64,000 bases of DNA from Paenibacillus tyrphae (GCF_024158745.1 NZ_JAMZAW010000027.1:38772-102771); one strand, 5' to 3'; counted from the stretch's first letter, positions 42,392 to 52,675 are shown. Numbers and translations are program-made. Notes: a model not told the origin generated them from the sequence alone.

Positions 42392-45010
42392 ATGAGTTCT
42401 TTGGTTCTCGGTTTTCAGGAAATGGAAAAAACACAGCTTTTGCTCGTTGGCGGAAAAGGGTTAAATTTAGGGGAATTATCAAAAATTGAAGGAATACAAG
42501 TACCAGAAGGATTTTGTGTTACAACCGTGGGATATCAACAAGCCGTCGAACAAAACGAAACGTATCATGCTTTGTTGGATCGACTATCCGTGCTAAAAGC
42601 AGAGGATCGAGATCAAATTGGCGAAATCAGCAGGAAGATTCGACAAATCATTATGGAAGCAGAAATTCCTTCCGATGTTGTGAAAGCAGTTGCTCACTAT
42701 CTTTCCCAGTTTGGCGAGGAACATGCTTATGCAGTGCGTTCAAGTGCGACTGCTGAAGATTTACCACATGCCTCTTTTGCCGGTCAACAAGACACCTATT
42801 TAAATATCATCGGCAAGGAAGCGATCTTGCAGCATATCAGCAAATGTTGGGCTTCCCTATTTACGGATCGCGCGGTAATCTACCGTATGCAAAACGGATT
42901 CGACCACAGCCAAGTTTATTTATCCGTTATCGTTCAAAGGATGGTTTTCCCGCAGGCTTCTGGGATATTATTTACCGCTGATCCGATTACCTCCAACCGG
43001 AAGTTGCTATCAATCGATGCCAGTTTTGGACTTGGAGAAGCACTGGTCTCTGGCTTGGTATCTGCCGATTGTTATAAAGTACAGGAAGGGCACATCGTCG
43101 ATAAGAGGATAGCAACCAAAAAATTGGCTATCTATGGACGAAAAGAAGGCGGAACAGAGACACGGCAGATCGATCCTGATCAGCAAAAGATTCAAACCCT
43201 TACTGAAGAACAAATTTTACAATTAGCACGTATCGGAAGACAGATCGAAGCTTATTTTGGTTACCCACAGGATATCGAATGGTGTTTGGCCCACGATACA
43301 TTTTATATTGTCCAGAGTCGGCCAATCACGACTTTATACCCGATCCCTGAAGCGAATGATCAAGAAAATCACGTTTACGTATCTGTCGGTCATCAACAAA
43401 TGATGACCGATCCCATGAAACCATTGGGATTGTCTTTTTATCTGTTACTAACTCCCGCGCCCATGCGTAAAGCCGGCGGAAGGTTGTTTGTTGATGTTTC
43501 ACTTATGCTGGCTTCACCTTCCGGCAGGGAAACTTTAATAAATGTCCTGGGAAAAAACGATCCGCTCATAAAAGATGCATTGACGACCGTCATAGAGCGG
43601 GGAAGTTTTATAAAATCGATACCGGATGATAAGAAAGAACAGAGTTACGGTAAAAGCAATCAAGGTCCAGCGCCTGCGAATTATCAAACACTAAACGATT
43701 ACGATCCGACAGTCGTTTCTGATTTGATTAAGCGAAGTGAATCATCGATCGAAGAGTTAAAACATAAGATCCAAACGAAATCAGGAGCGGATCTATTTGA
43801 TTTTATCCTGGAAGATATCCAGGAATTAAGGAAGAGGAAGATATCTGATCCACAAAGCTTTGGTGTGATTATGACTGCTATGAATGCTTCATCATGGATC
43901 AATGAAAAAATGATGGAGTGGTTGGGTGAAAAAAACGCAGCAGATACGCTGTCTCAATCTGTACCAAACAATATCACTTCGGAAATGGGTCTGGCTCTAA
44001 TGGATGTCGCAGATGTGATACGTCCTTATCCGGAAGTCATTAATTATTTACAACATGTAAAAGATGATCACTTTTTAGATGAACTGGTTAAATTTAATGG
44101 CGGACAGGAAACCCAAGAAGCGATCTGTGCTTATCTCAACAAATACGGAATGCGATGCGCCGGAGAAATCGATATTACCAGAACCCGTTGGAGCGAAAAA
44201 CCAATTACACTTGTCCCCATGATTCTGGGTAACATCAAAAACTTTGAGCCTAATGCCGGAAAGCGGAAATTTGAGCAAGGGCGACAGGAAGCTTTGAAAA
44301 AAGAACAAGAGTTATTAGATCGATTGAAGCAGTTACCAGATGGCGAACAAAAAGCCAAGGAGACAAAACGAATGATCGACCTAGTCCGGAATCTCATTGG
44401 ATATCGGGAATATCCAAAATATGGATATATTAATCGCTACTTCGTTTATAAGAAGGCTTTACTGAAAGAAGCCGAACAGCTCGTACTAGCGGGCGTTATT
44501 CATGAAAAAGATGATATATACTATCTCACTTTTGAAGAACTTCACGAACTCGTACGCACAAATAAACTAGATTACCAGATCATCAGCAAACGAAAAGACG
44601 AGTACAAATTATATGAAAAACTAACTCCGCCCCGTGTTATCACGTCTGATGGCGAAATCATTGCAGGCAAGTACAAACGAGAAAATCTCCCAGCTGAAGC
44701 TATTGTAGGTCTGCCTGTTTCTTCCGGAGTGATCGAGGGGCGAGCACGTGTCATCTTAAATATGGAAGATGCCGATCTGGAAGATGGAGATATTTTAGTC
44801 ACCTCGTTTACTGACCCTAGCTGGACACCATTGTTTGTATCCATCAAAGGCTTAGTCACCGAAGTTGGCGGACTGATGACCCATGGAGCAGTTATCGCAC
44901 GTGAATATGGCTTGCCAGCAGTTGTCGGAGTGGAGAATGCTACTAAGCTGATCAAAGACGGACAAAGAATCCGGCTGAATGGAACAGAAGGGTATATCGA
45001 AGTATTGTAA
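42392..45010 (+). CDS. rph: Rifamycin-inactivating phosphotransferase
   Basis: 872 residues, ATG 42392 behind AGGAGAG. PEP-synthase-like layout: N-terminal ATP-grasp domain (VGGKGLNLGEL; YAVRSSATAEDLPHASFAGQQDTYLN; QRMVFPQASGILFTADP; DIEWCLAHDTFYIVQSRPITT), a central rifamycin-binding region (~325-750), and a C-terminal swivelling His domain with GGLMTHGAVIAREYGLPAVVGV (His ~831). Length and order match Rph enzymes, which use ATP to phosphorylate rifampicin at C21. True PEP synthase would end with a PEP-binding barrel, which is absent. Stand-alone gene. Confidence 0.92.
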   Translation: MSSLVLGFQEMEKTQLLLVGGKGLNLGELSKIEGIQVPEGFCVTTVGYQQAVEQNETYHALLDRLSVLKAEDRDQIGEISRKIRQIIMEAEIPSDVVKAVAHYLSQFGEEHAYAVRSSATAEDLPHASFAGQQDTYLNIIGKEAILQHISKCWASLFTDRAVIYRMQNGFDHSQVYLSVIVQRMVFPQASGILFTADPITSNRKLLSIDASFGLGEALVSGLVSADCYKVQEGHIVDKRIATKKLAIYGRKEGGTETRQIDPDQQKIQTLTEEQILQLARIGRQIEAYFGYPQDIEWCLAHDTFYIVQSRPITTLYPIPEANDQENHVYVSVGHQQMMTDPMKPLGLSFYLLLTPAPMRKAGGRLFVDVSLMLASPSGRETLINVLGKNDPLIKDALTTVIERGSFIKSIPDDKKEQSYGKSNQGPAPANYQTLNDYDPTVVSDLIKRSESSIEELKHKIQTKSGADLFDFILEDIQELRKRKISDPQSFGVIMTAMNASSWINEKMMEWLGEKNAADTLSQSVPNNITSEMGLALMDVADVIRPYPEVINYLQHVKDDHFLDELVKFNGGQETQEAICAYLNKYGMRCAGEIDITRTRWSEKPITLVPMILGNIKNFEPNAGKRKFEQGRQEALKKEQELLDRLKQLPDGEQKAKETKRMIDLVRNLIGYREYPKYGYINRYFVYKKALLKEAEQLVLAGVIHEKDDIYYLTFEELHELVRTNKLDYQIISKRKDEYKLYEKLTPPRVITSDGEIIAGKYKRENLPAEAIVGLPVSSGVIEGRARVILNMEDADLEDGDILVTSFTDPSWTPLFVSIKGLVTEVGGLMTHGAVIAREYGLPAVVGVENATKLIKDGQRIRLNGTEGYIEVL

Positions 45011-45057
45011 TGGCTGAATACGTCAAGTAAGTTATAAAAAAATACTATTTATCATCC

Positions 45058-45108
45058 GAAGCCCATATGTTTCTGTCGCGAGGCAACGACAAAAACATAT
45101 GGGCTTAA
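45058..45108. terminator. Terminator between convergent rph and SMP-30 genes
   Basis: AGCCCATATGTTT and AAACATATGGGCTT arms around a GC-rich loop. Confidence 0.7.
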
Positions 45109-45143
45109 ACGCTTTGCGACACAAACGTTATCGCAACCTTAAT

Positions 45144-45986
45144 CTAAAAACCTCTATGCAACAAACTCCAGCACCTTCCAGGTACATCGGATTCAAACAT
45201 TTCAATGCTTCCTGTATCGGCCATTGTCACGTAGCAGGTTCTTCCATCATGTCCCCCAAATGTAAGGTTGGTACAGTTTTTGCCAATAAGGAAAATTTCA
45301 CTTAGTAAAAGACCTTCAGGGGATATCTTCGCCACCACACCTTTGCCAGGGCGAGTAACAAACAAATTGCCTGCCACATCACAGCGCATTCCATCAAGTT
45401 CAAAATCCCGAAACTCTACCAATAAGCGTTTATTACTCAATTCATAAGTACTTGACAGATCATATACCCATATTCTTCTTTGCAATGATTCATTTACATA
45501 TAATTTTTTACCGTCAGGACTAACTTCAATTCCATTCGTCGTTCCCATATTCCTTTCTAATAAATGCGTGTCTCCGTTTGTTTGAATACGCCACAATTGT
45601 CCCTTATTTTGTTGGGTCCAGTTGGGGTCACTAGCGAATAAAACACCTTGTTCGGTTATCGCTAAATCATTAGGCTGGTTCATTGCAGGGTCGTGAGCAT
45701 GCACACTGATCTCTTTCGTTTCAAGGTTAACGGCGAATATATTATGTTTTTTATAATCTGCAATGTACATAGTTCCATTAGGGTCAATACGTGTCCCGCA
45801 TCCGATACTGCCCGTAGGCAATTCAATAAAGACACTGCTTTTTCCATTTGGGGTTACTTTGCCAACCGTGCCATCTCTTTGAAAATTAACGGCGTAAATA
45901 TTCCCGTTTTTATCGCATGAAGGACCTTCTATTTTTCGTGTAAATCCATCCGTTAAAATTTTGCTCTTAAATAACTCAAATCGCAT
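45144..45986 (-). CDS. SMP-30/gluconolactonase/LRE family protein
   Basis: 280 residues forming a six-bladed beta-propeller: GPSCDKNGNIYAVNFQ, IDPNGTMYIADYKKHNIF, NGIEVSPDGKKLYVNESLQRRIWVY and FELDGMRCDVAGNLFVTRPGKGVVAKISPEG. These carry the usual metal-ligating positions (Glu18-like, Asn in TTNGIEVSPD, Asp in LDGMRCD). Likely calcium-dependent sugar lactonase. Divergent from the broken sugar-dehydrogenase gene, which would make the lactone substrate. Confidence 0.9.
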   Translation of the reverse strand: MRFELFKSKILTDGFTRKIEGPSCDKNGNIYAVNFQRDGTVGKVTPNGKSSVFIELPTGSIGCGTRIDPNGTMYIADYKKHNIFAVNLETKEISVHAHDPAMNQPNDLAITEQGVLFASDPNWTQQNKGQLWRIQTNGDTHLLERNMGTTNGIEVSPDGKKLYVNESLQRRIWVYDLSSTYELSNKRLLVEFRDFELDGMRCDVAGNLFVTRPGKGVVAKISPEGLLLSEIFLIGKNCTNLTFGGHDGRTCYVTMADTGSIEMFESDVPGRCWSLLHRGF

Positions 45987-46301
45987 GGTTAAAATCTCCT
46001 TTCCTGAATAAAAGGATTCACTTAGTATGTTTATTTTCCGCTAGTCAAAAAAGTACGTTTAATGCAAAAAAAACGGATTTGTCGGGTGACAAGAACTTGA
46101 CTCATTCCCGATGAGTCTATGTGACCTAAAATCCTCTCGGCTTTGGGAGCGGGGGGCGTCCCCAATGACCGCCCTGGATTCCTCCATCGCCGATACGGAA
46201 AGTGCAATGCCTTGTCATATTGCCGGCCCTCATTGGTACTAATAGAGCAGTTCTAATCATATTCTTATAAAAGAAAAAAATAGGGAGGGGGTAAAGTTAA
46301 G

Positions 46302-47728
46302 TTGATAAAAGTTAAGGTTAGTTTAAGGCCCATGGTAAATAAGCTCAATTTACCTACTGTTTTGAAAACAACTATACTTCCGGGTGATTCAATGAAAGTT
46401 TATTTATTGCAACCCAAGTAGGAGAGATCTTTTACATACGAAACGGAGTTATAAGAACTTTTTTTAATATTAGCCCGCGAATCTTAAAGCTAGGTCTTTC
46501 TAGTGGTGGATATGATGAACGGGGATTGCTAGGGCTGGCATTTCATCCCAAGTTCTATTATAACGGTTTATTTTATCTGCATTATTCAGTAGCTGGAACC
46601 CAAGGTCCAGGAGCTTTTCCAGGTGCTCCTCCTGAATCTTTTAAGCCTAACCCTTGTGATTCTAGAACCTTAAACCTAAAGTGGATAAATAGAGAAATTC
46701 AATACGATCATATTGATACAGTTGAAGAATGTATTCTACACCCGAATGGTCGACCTCAAAAACGGCGGACATTGCTTAATATAAGAAGACCATTTTTAAA
46801 CCATAATGGTGTCAATAGCTTAAACTTTTCACCTGAAACAGGAAATCTTATTTTGACAACCGGAGATGGTGGATCAGGCTATGACCCATTTAATTTAAGC
46901 CAAGATGATATGGAAATCGCAGGTAAAATCATCGAAATTGATGTAGGTAAGAATACATTTATCGATAATCCACCCGTAGTTACACGTTTTAATGAGTTAC
47001 CCGTACCTATTCAGGAAACGCTTACGGTAATTGCCAAAGGAGTTCGTAATATAACGGGCATTTCATTTCAAAGATTTTATAATCAGTATATCAAATATGC
47101 AGGCAATGTCGGACAGGATCTCGTAGAGTCGATTTTTTCGTTCATTCATTATAAACCAATACCGGTTACTCTGCTTATTCACGCTTCTTTAATGAAATCT
47201 GAACCAGACCACGAAGGATTTATTAACTTTGGCTGGCGAGGGTGGGAAGGTGCCTTTCCTACTTCGACAATAACAGGCTGCTCTGCAAATCCGACTTTGA
47301 ATGAGAAAACAATTGCTTATTACGATGAAGCAGTAAAAACTTCCGTGAGGCGTCTTCAGCCTCTAACTAGTTATTTTCATGAAGATCGCCGAACCGATAA
47401 GTTTGGAGCAACTGCACTTACAGGAGTCCAGCCATATATGGGAAATGAAATCCCCGAATTAAGGGGAAACGTTGTGTTTACCGATCTGGCTCGAAAAAAA
47501 GAATCTCAACTTCCGGTTCGAGGGGCTTTAGCTTATACCAGGGTAAGAACAGATTGTAAACTAAATGATTTTAGTGTTATTGAAACCGATTATAATTTTG
47601 GTTCTCAATCAGCTTATTATGTTAGTTTGGGAACAAATCTGAATCAAACCAAACTATATTTAGGGGTTTATGGCTCCATGAAAGTGACTGATTTTAACCA
47701 AGGTACCGTTTTTGAAATTGTTCCATGA
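46302..47728 (+). pseudogene. PQQ-type glucose/sorbosone dehydrogenase homologue, one-base frameshift
   Basis: TTG 46302 follows GGGAGGGGG and encodes LNLPTVLKTTILPGDSMKVYLL before a stop at 46419. One frame over, from 46409, reads ATQVGEIFYIRNGVIRTFFN ... GGYDERGLLGLAFHPKFYYNGLFYLHYS and continues uninterrupted to 47728. Restoring one G (TTGGCA at 46407) joins them into about 475 codons. Beta-propeller motifs: RGLLGLAFHPKF, NLILTTGDGGSGYDP and EGFINFGWRGWEGAFP. The active-site part lies downstream of the shift; if real, the lesion removes the start of the propeller. Confidence 0.72.
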
Positions 47729-47763
47729 TGAATAACGATTAAATTATACTCGTTTTTCCAATA

Positions 47764-47813
47764 CTGGGACAATGTTCTTGCCGCGAGCGGCACAAACATT
47801 GTCCCGTTTTCAA
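47764..47813 (+). terminator. Terminator after sugar dehydrogenase gene
   Basis: GGGACAATGTT / AACATTGTCCC stem followed by GTTTTC. Confidence 0.8.
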
Positions 47814-47890
47814 TTTTGAGCTTTCCCAGCCCATTAACATAAAGGACAACCCCCTGTTCATATTACTTATGAATGTGTGAATAAACTGCG

Positions 47891-48085
47891 ATGAGGGGTG
47901 AAGGAGTCCTTTGCAATCCATACTTTTTCATCGCATATCCGCATCTGGTGTCCGCGTTTCAAAACCTCATAAATTTGTAAACCAACTATTCTTACGGCCC
48001 GGCTTATTCTAAAGGTAGAGTGCTGCATATTGATAAAGCCAGCCGCTTTTTCTATCGAGCGAGGAGGGAGCTTCGTTTTGAATAA
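47891..48085 (+). pseudogene. C-terminal remnant of an unknown gene coupled to the UbiA gene
   Basis: One frame from ATG 47891 reads FIAYPHLVSAFQNLINL, a TAA at 47978-47980, then TNYSYGPAYSKGRVLHID and FFYRARRELRFE, ending at TAA 48083-48085, 8 bp past the UbiA start at 48078. The overlap with the next start is typical of an operon gene end, and the stop looks like a TAT-to-TAA change. Family not recognised; the 5' part is missing. Confidence 0.4.
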
Positions 48086-48952
48086 ATGGAAGGCTTGTCT
48101 GGAACTCGTTCGTCTCCCCAACTTATTTACAGCAATGGCCGATATTATGGCGGGCGGATGGATTGCTTACGTCAGTTGGCAAAATTTTCAGATCGGTGCT
48201 CTGCTTTCCTTGATCATTTCAAGCGCTTGTTTATATGCAATGGGTGTAGCGTTTATTATATGGATCACACTCTCGATAAAGTGGAACGTCCCGAAAGGCC
48301 GTTGCCTTCCGGGCGCATAAACCGCTCATTTGCGCTAACGTTAATTTGCATGTTGGGAATATGCGGACTCGGTATCGCGTATTTCGTCGGCTGGGCCAGT
48401 TTCATGATAGCTTGCACGTTGGTTGTATGCATCTATCTGTATAACGGCTTTCTAAAAAACGATCATCTTTTCGGGCCGGTAAATATGGGAATATGCCGCG
48501 GTTTAAATTTATTGCTGGGCATCAGCCTGATCCCTTCGCAATTATCGGCCTTTTGGTGGATGTCCCTAGTCCCTTTTGTGTATATTGCCATGGTCACGGC
48601 TTTGTCAAAGGGAGAAGTAGGGGAGGCTCTTTATCCGAAACGTGTCTGGACGATGAGCGTGACGATTCCTGTTTGTTCGATTGCGGTCATATTCTTTGGC
48701 GGCCGGGAGACGCTTTTCGTAACCCTTATCGCCGTTTTCCTTTTCCTAGTCTGGACGTTTAGAGGGATGTATGCTTCCATCAAGCTTCCGAATGCCATAC
48801 ATATTCGCAAAGCGGTGGGAACTTGCATTATCGGCTTGCCTCTTTTGAATGCTGCGATCGCCACGTCAATTGGGGGAATGGCGGCATGGCTGACCGTAGC
48901 TATTTTCATGCTGTTAAGTTACGCTTGGTCCCGCGCATTTTCCGTTACATAA
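48078..48952 (+). pseudogene. UbiA-family prenyltransferase (EboC-like) with frameshift in the active-site motif
   Basis: TTG 48078 (GAGGAGGGAG upstream) gives LNKWKACLELVRLPNLFTAMADIMAGGWIA ... LYAMGVAF, then the frame changes at 48255 to YMDHTLDKVERPERPLPSGRI ... and runs to 48952 with seven to eight more hydrophobic segments. The family motif is NDYxDxxxDxxxRPxRPxxSG; here only AT remains where AATGAT should be, so a 4-bp deletion removes the Asn and first Asp of the motif and shifts the frame. Corrected length about 292 residues. Family: membrane prenyl transfer onto aromatic acceptors. Confidence 0.8.
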
Positions 48953-48964
48953 AGGAGGGGGAAT

Positions 48965-50292
48965 ATGAAAAAACAACATGTGCTTGTGCTCGACATCGTC
49001 AGCTTGTGTCCCGAGCATTTGCAAGATGCAGAGTTGTTACCCAATATTCGTCAGCTTCTAGATGAGGGCCATCATATTAAAGTGAATCCCGTTTTTCCGG
49101 CGGTCACCGGGACGGTTCAAGCAACATACATAACGGGAAAACCTCCCGCGGAACATGGGATTATTTGCAACGGTCTTCCGGACCGAGATTATAAAGAAAT
49201 TACGATGTGGAATCAAACGATGGTTCCTATCCAGGGCGAAAAACTGTGGGAAACGTTGAAGAAGGCGGACGCAGAGGCGAAGACCGCAATCTTTTTTGGC
49301 AATTTAGCAAATTGAGCTCGGCTGATTATGTCGTAACCCCTGCGCCAATCCATTTGGAGAATCGCATGATCCAGTGGTACGCTTCCAAACCGAACGGGTT
49401 ATATTCGCAGCTCCGCGAAAAGCTTGGGGATTTTGATTTACGAACGTTTTGGGGACCTCTGGCATCCTGCCAATCCAGCGATTGGATCCTGAAGGCAGCT
49501 ATAGATGTGTTGGAGAATTATAGACCCAAATTGTCACTCGTTTACTTGCCGAACCTCGACTACAATGCGCAAAGATTTGGACCCGATAGCGTACAAGCGA
49601 AGCAATCGTTAAAGGAGATTGACGGGCTGATCGGATATTTGGTGGAAGAGCTGAAACGCCGGCGGCTTTATGAAGATACGAGGATCGTTTTACTGTCGGA
49701 GTATGCCTTCAAACCGGTTCGGCGCCCGATTTATATTAACCGATTTCTGCGAAAGCTGGGATATCAGGTTGTTGACAGGGTAGAAGAAATGGAATTTATC
49801 AATATGGAGAACTCCAGGGCTTTTGCCCTTGCGGATCACCAGTTGGCTCATGTCTATATCACACATTCCGACGATATCCCCGAAGTGAAAGGGGTTTTAC
49901 AAGAATTGCCGGGCATCGCCGAGGTTTGGGGAGAGGACGAGAAAAAGCAACATCGCATCGATCACGAACGGTCCGGCGAATTAATAGCCATAGCGGAGCC
50001 TGATAGCTGGTTCGTTTATTATTGGTGGTTAGAGGATGAGCGAGCGCCTGAATTTGCTCACACCGTGGATATTCACCGAAAGCCCGGTTACGATCCGGTC
50101 GAGTTGTTCGTCAATCCGAAAACGTACCGTATTCCTCTACAGCCGGAGCTGATTCAAGGATCGCATGGATTGCCGGTAAGAGGAGAAAACGATCAAATCT
50201 CGATGATTGTAAGCGGTCGAGATATGGATTTGCCGCAAGAATTGGATGCCACGGAAGTCCACGATCTTCTGTTGCGGCTTTGTTTAAGCTAA
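48965..50292 (+). pseudogene. Nucleotide pyrophosphatase/alkaline-phosphatase-fold hydrolase (EboF-like), one-base frameshift
   Basis: ATG 48965 (AAGGAGGGGG). First frame: MKKQHVLVLDIVSLCPEHL, LDEGHHIKVNPVFPAVTGTVQATYITGKPPAEHGI (metal-ligand Asp and nucleophile Thr region) to TAIFFGNLAN-stop at 49313. From 49297 the neighbouring frame continues WQFSKLSSADYVVTPAPIHL ... KLSLVYLPNLDYNAQRFGPDS ... TRIVLLSEYAF ... QGSHGLPVRG to 50292. One extra T in the six-T run at 49292-49297 restores about 442 codons. The second half retains the D-x-x-x-H-like metal site but lacks the nucleophile. Confidence 0.78.
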
Positions 50293-50308
50293 GAGACGAG
50301 GAGTGAGG

Positions 50309-51130
50309 ATGATGAAATTTTTTGACCCGCATATTCATTGTTATTCCCGCACGACCGACGACTACGAGCGGATGAGCTTATCCGGTGTGCAGGCGGTTAT
50401 CGAGCCCTCTTTCTGGCTTGGAAGCGAACGCCGCTATCCGGAGTCGTACTTCGATTATTTCCGGCATATCCTCGAATTTGAACCGAAACGGGCAAAGGAG
50501 TACGGGATTGATCATTTCAGCTGCGTGGCGATGAATCCGAAAGAGGCAAACAACCTGGAACTCGCACATCGGGTGATTGACGGCCTGCCGGAGTATTATC
50601 GGCATGAACGCTGTCTGGCCGTAGGCGAAGTCGGGTTCGATCTGATCACAGATGCGGAAGAAGAAATTATGCGGCGCCAGCTCCTCATGGCAAAAGAAAT
50701 GAATATGCTTGTCATGGTGCATACCCCCCATCGCAATAAAAGAGAAGGCACCGAGCGTACAATCAGAGTATTAAAGGAAGTCAAACTCGATCCTGATCAA
50801 GTTTTGATCGACCATAATAACCTCGAGACGATTGACCTCTCGATGGCTTACGGGGGATGGAGCGGTATGACGATATATCCGACCAAGGTTTCCCCCGAGA
50901 CCGCGATCGAAATATTCGATCGGTACGGGACGGAGCGTATGCTGATTAATTCCGCAGCCGATTGGGGTCCGGCCAACCCGCTTAGTATCGTGAAAACAGC
51001 CCTTGAAATGAGAAAGAAAGAGTACGAGGAAGATGTGATCCAACAATTGGTATGGGATAATCCGATCCGCTTTTACAGCCAGTCGGGCAAGCTGCGATTG
51101 GGACAATGGATCAAGGAGAAGCAGGGATGA
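50309..51130 (+). CDS. TatD-like metal-dependent hydrolase (EboB-like)
   Basis: 273 residues from ATG 50309 (GAGGAG upstream; ATG 50312 also possible). TIM-barrel metal ligands: FFDPHIHCYSRT (HxH), GEVGFDLI (Glu), VMVHTPHRNK (His), VLIDHNN and SAADWG (Asp). The sequence is closer to the TatD branch found in Ebo gene clusters than to nuclease TatD itself. Intact, and overlaps the next gene by 4 bp. Confidence 0.88.
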   Translation: MMKFFDPHIHCYSRTTDDYERMSLSGVQAVIEPSFWLGSERRYPESYFDYFRHILEFEPKRAKEYGIDHFSCVAMNPKEANNLELAHRVIDGLPEYYRHERCLAVGEVGFDLITDAEEEIMRRQLLMAKEMNMLVMVHTPHRNKREGTERTIRVLKEVKLDPDQVLIDHNNLETIDLSMAYGGWSGMTIYPTKVSPETAIEIFDRYGTERMLINSAADWGPANPLSIVKTALEMRKKEYEEDVIQQLVWDNPIRFYSQSGKLRLGQWIKEKQG

Positions 51131-52659
51131 GCGACGTTAGGAAACCAATGACCGGCAAAGAGTATTTGGACAGTCTACGCGATGACAGGGAAATTTGGCT
51201 AAACGGTCAGCGTGTAAAGAATATTGTGAACCATCCGGCTTTCCGAAATTCCGCGCGTTCCGTTGCACGGCTTTATGATGCATTGCATGACCCCAAGTAT
51301 CACGATGTATTAACAACACCTGTCGATATCCCGGGAGGCAGCTACACCCATCGCTTTTTTAAAGTTAGCCGAAACACGGAGGAATTGTTAGCGTCACGCG
51401 AGGCAATAGCCGCTTGGGCGCGCCTTACCTACGGCTGGATGGGTCGGACCCCGGATTACAAGGGCGCTTTTCTTGGAACTCTCGGCGGCAACCCGGAGTT
51501 CTATGCCCCTTTTGAGAATAACGCCCGCCGGTGGTACGGGGAAGCGCAGAGGAAGGTATTATTTATCAACCACGCCCTCATCAATCCGCCGGTGGATAGA
51601 AACAAACCGGTGCATGCCGTGTCCGATGTTTTTATCAACGTAGAAAAGGAAACCGATGCCGGGATCATTGTCAGCGGCGCTAAAATGGTGGCAACAGGAT
51701 CCGCACTGACCAATTGCCATTTTGTCGCTCATAACGGAACGTTGCCCGTTCAAAAAGAGGAATTTGCTCTCGCTTTCTTCGCCGCCCACGATACGCCGGG
51801 AGTGAAGATGATTTGCCGCCCTTCCTATGAACTCCATTCCGCCGTATTAGGCAGCCCGTTCGATAACCCGCTTTCAAGCCGTCTGGATGAGAATGATGCT
51901 GTTCTTATTTTTGATAAAGCCTTGATTCCGTGGGAAAATATCCTTGTTTATCGAGATATTGAAAAAGCGAATGCTTTCTTCCCGCGTTCCGGGTTCGTTA
52001 ATTTGTTTATTTTTCACGGATGTACCCGTCTGGCAGTCAAGCTTGACTTTATCGCCGGCCTGCTGTTAAAAGCCGTTGAATCTTCGGGAACCGGCGATTT
52101 CCGCGGGGTCAAAGCAAAAGTCGGTGAAATGATTGCCTGGCGAAATATGTTCTGGGCCCTAAGTACCGCAATGGCTAAAGATCCGAATCCGGGTCCTAAT
52201 GGAACGGTTTTGCCGAATGTCGAACACGGAACGGCTTACAGAGTGTTTTCTCCCATGGCCTGGACGCGTATAAAAGAAATTATCGAAGACGTGGTGGGAG
52301 GAGGGCTCATCGTACAGCCTTCCAGTTCGGCGGATTTTAAAAATCCGGAGCTTCGTCCTTATCTGGAGCGATTTTACCGCGGCTCGGGCGGGTATGACAG
52401 TATGGAGAAGATTAAGCTGAATAAATTGCTCTGGGACGCTATCGGGAGCGAATTTGGCGGCCGGCATGGGCTATACGAACGAAATTATACCGGCAATTTT
52501 GAAGATATCCGTATTCATGCACTGATGGAAGCTGTAAACAGCGGGTCGGCCGAGGCGTTCAAGAGCATGGTGGAGCAGTGCATGAGCGATTATGACCTTG
52601 ATGGTTGGACGGACTCGACCTGGATCGATCCGCACGATGTCAATCTGGTGCAAAGATAA
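51127..52659 (+). CDS. 4-hydroxyphenylacetate 3-hydroxylase family FADH2-dependent monooxygenase (HpaB-like)
   Basis: 510 residues, ATG 51127 in an ATGA overlap with the TatD-like gene and AAGGAG at 51114. Typical HpaB segments: MTGKEYLDSLRDDREIWLNGQRV, DVFINVEKETDAGIIVSGAKMVATGSALTNCHFVAHNG (FAD region), LIPWENILVYRD, and GSEFGGRHGLYERNYTGNFEDIRI near the end. It would ortho-hydroxylate a phenol using FADH2 from a separate reductase; no HpaC-like reductase is in the window. Last gene of the operon; a terminator follows. Confidence 0.92.
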   Translation: MSDVRKPMTGKEYLDSLRDDREIWLNGQRVKNIVNHPAFRNSARSVARLYDALHDPKYHDVLTTPVDIPGGSYTHRFFKVSRNTEELLASREAIAAWARLTYGWMGRTPDYKGAFLGTLGGNPEFYAPFENNARRWYGEAQRKVLFINHALINPPVDRNKPVHAVSDVFINVEKETDAGIIVSGAKMVATGSALTNCHFVAHNGTLPVQKEEFALAFFAAHDTPGVKMICRPSYELHSAVLGSPFDNPLSSRLDENDAVLIFDKALIPWENILVYRDIEKANAFFPRSGFVNLFIFHGCTRLAVKLDFIAGLLLKAVESSGTGDFRGVKAKVGEMIAWRNMFWALSTAMAKDPNPGPNGTVLPNVEHGTAYRVFSPMAWTRIKEIIEDVVGGGLIVQPSSSADFKNPELRPYLERFYRGSGGYDSMEKIKLNKLLWDAIGSEFGGRHGLYERNYTGNFEDIRIHALMEAVNSGSAEAFKSMVEQCMSDYDLDGWTDSTWIDPHDVNLVQR

Positions 52660-52675
52660 GAATGGTCCCAAACCA

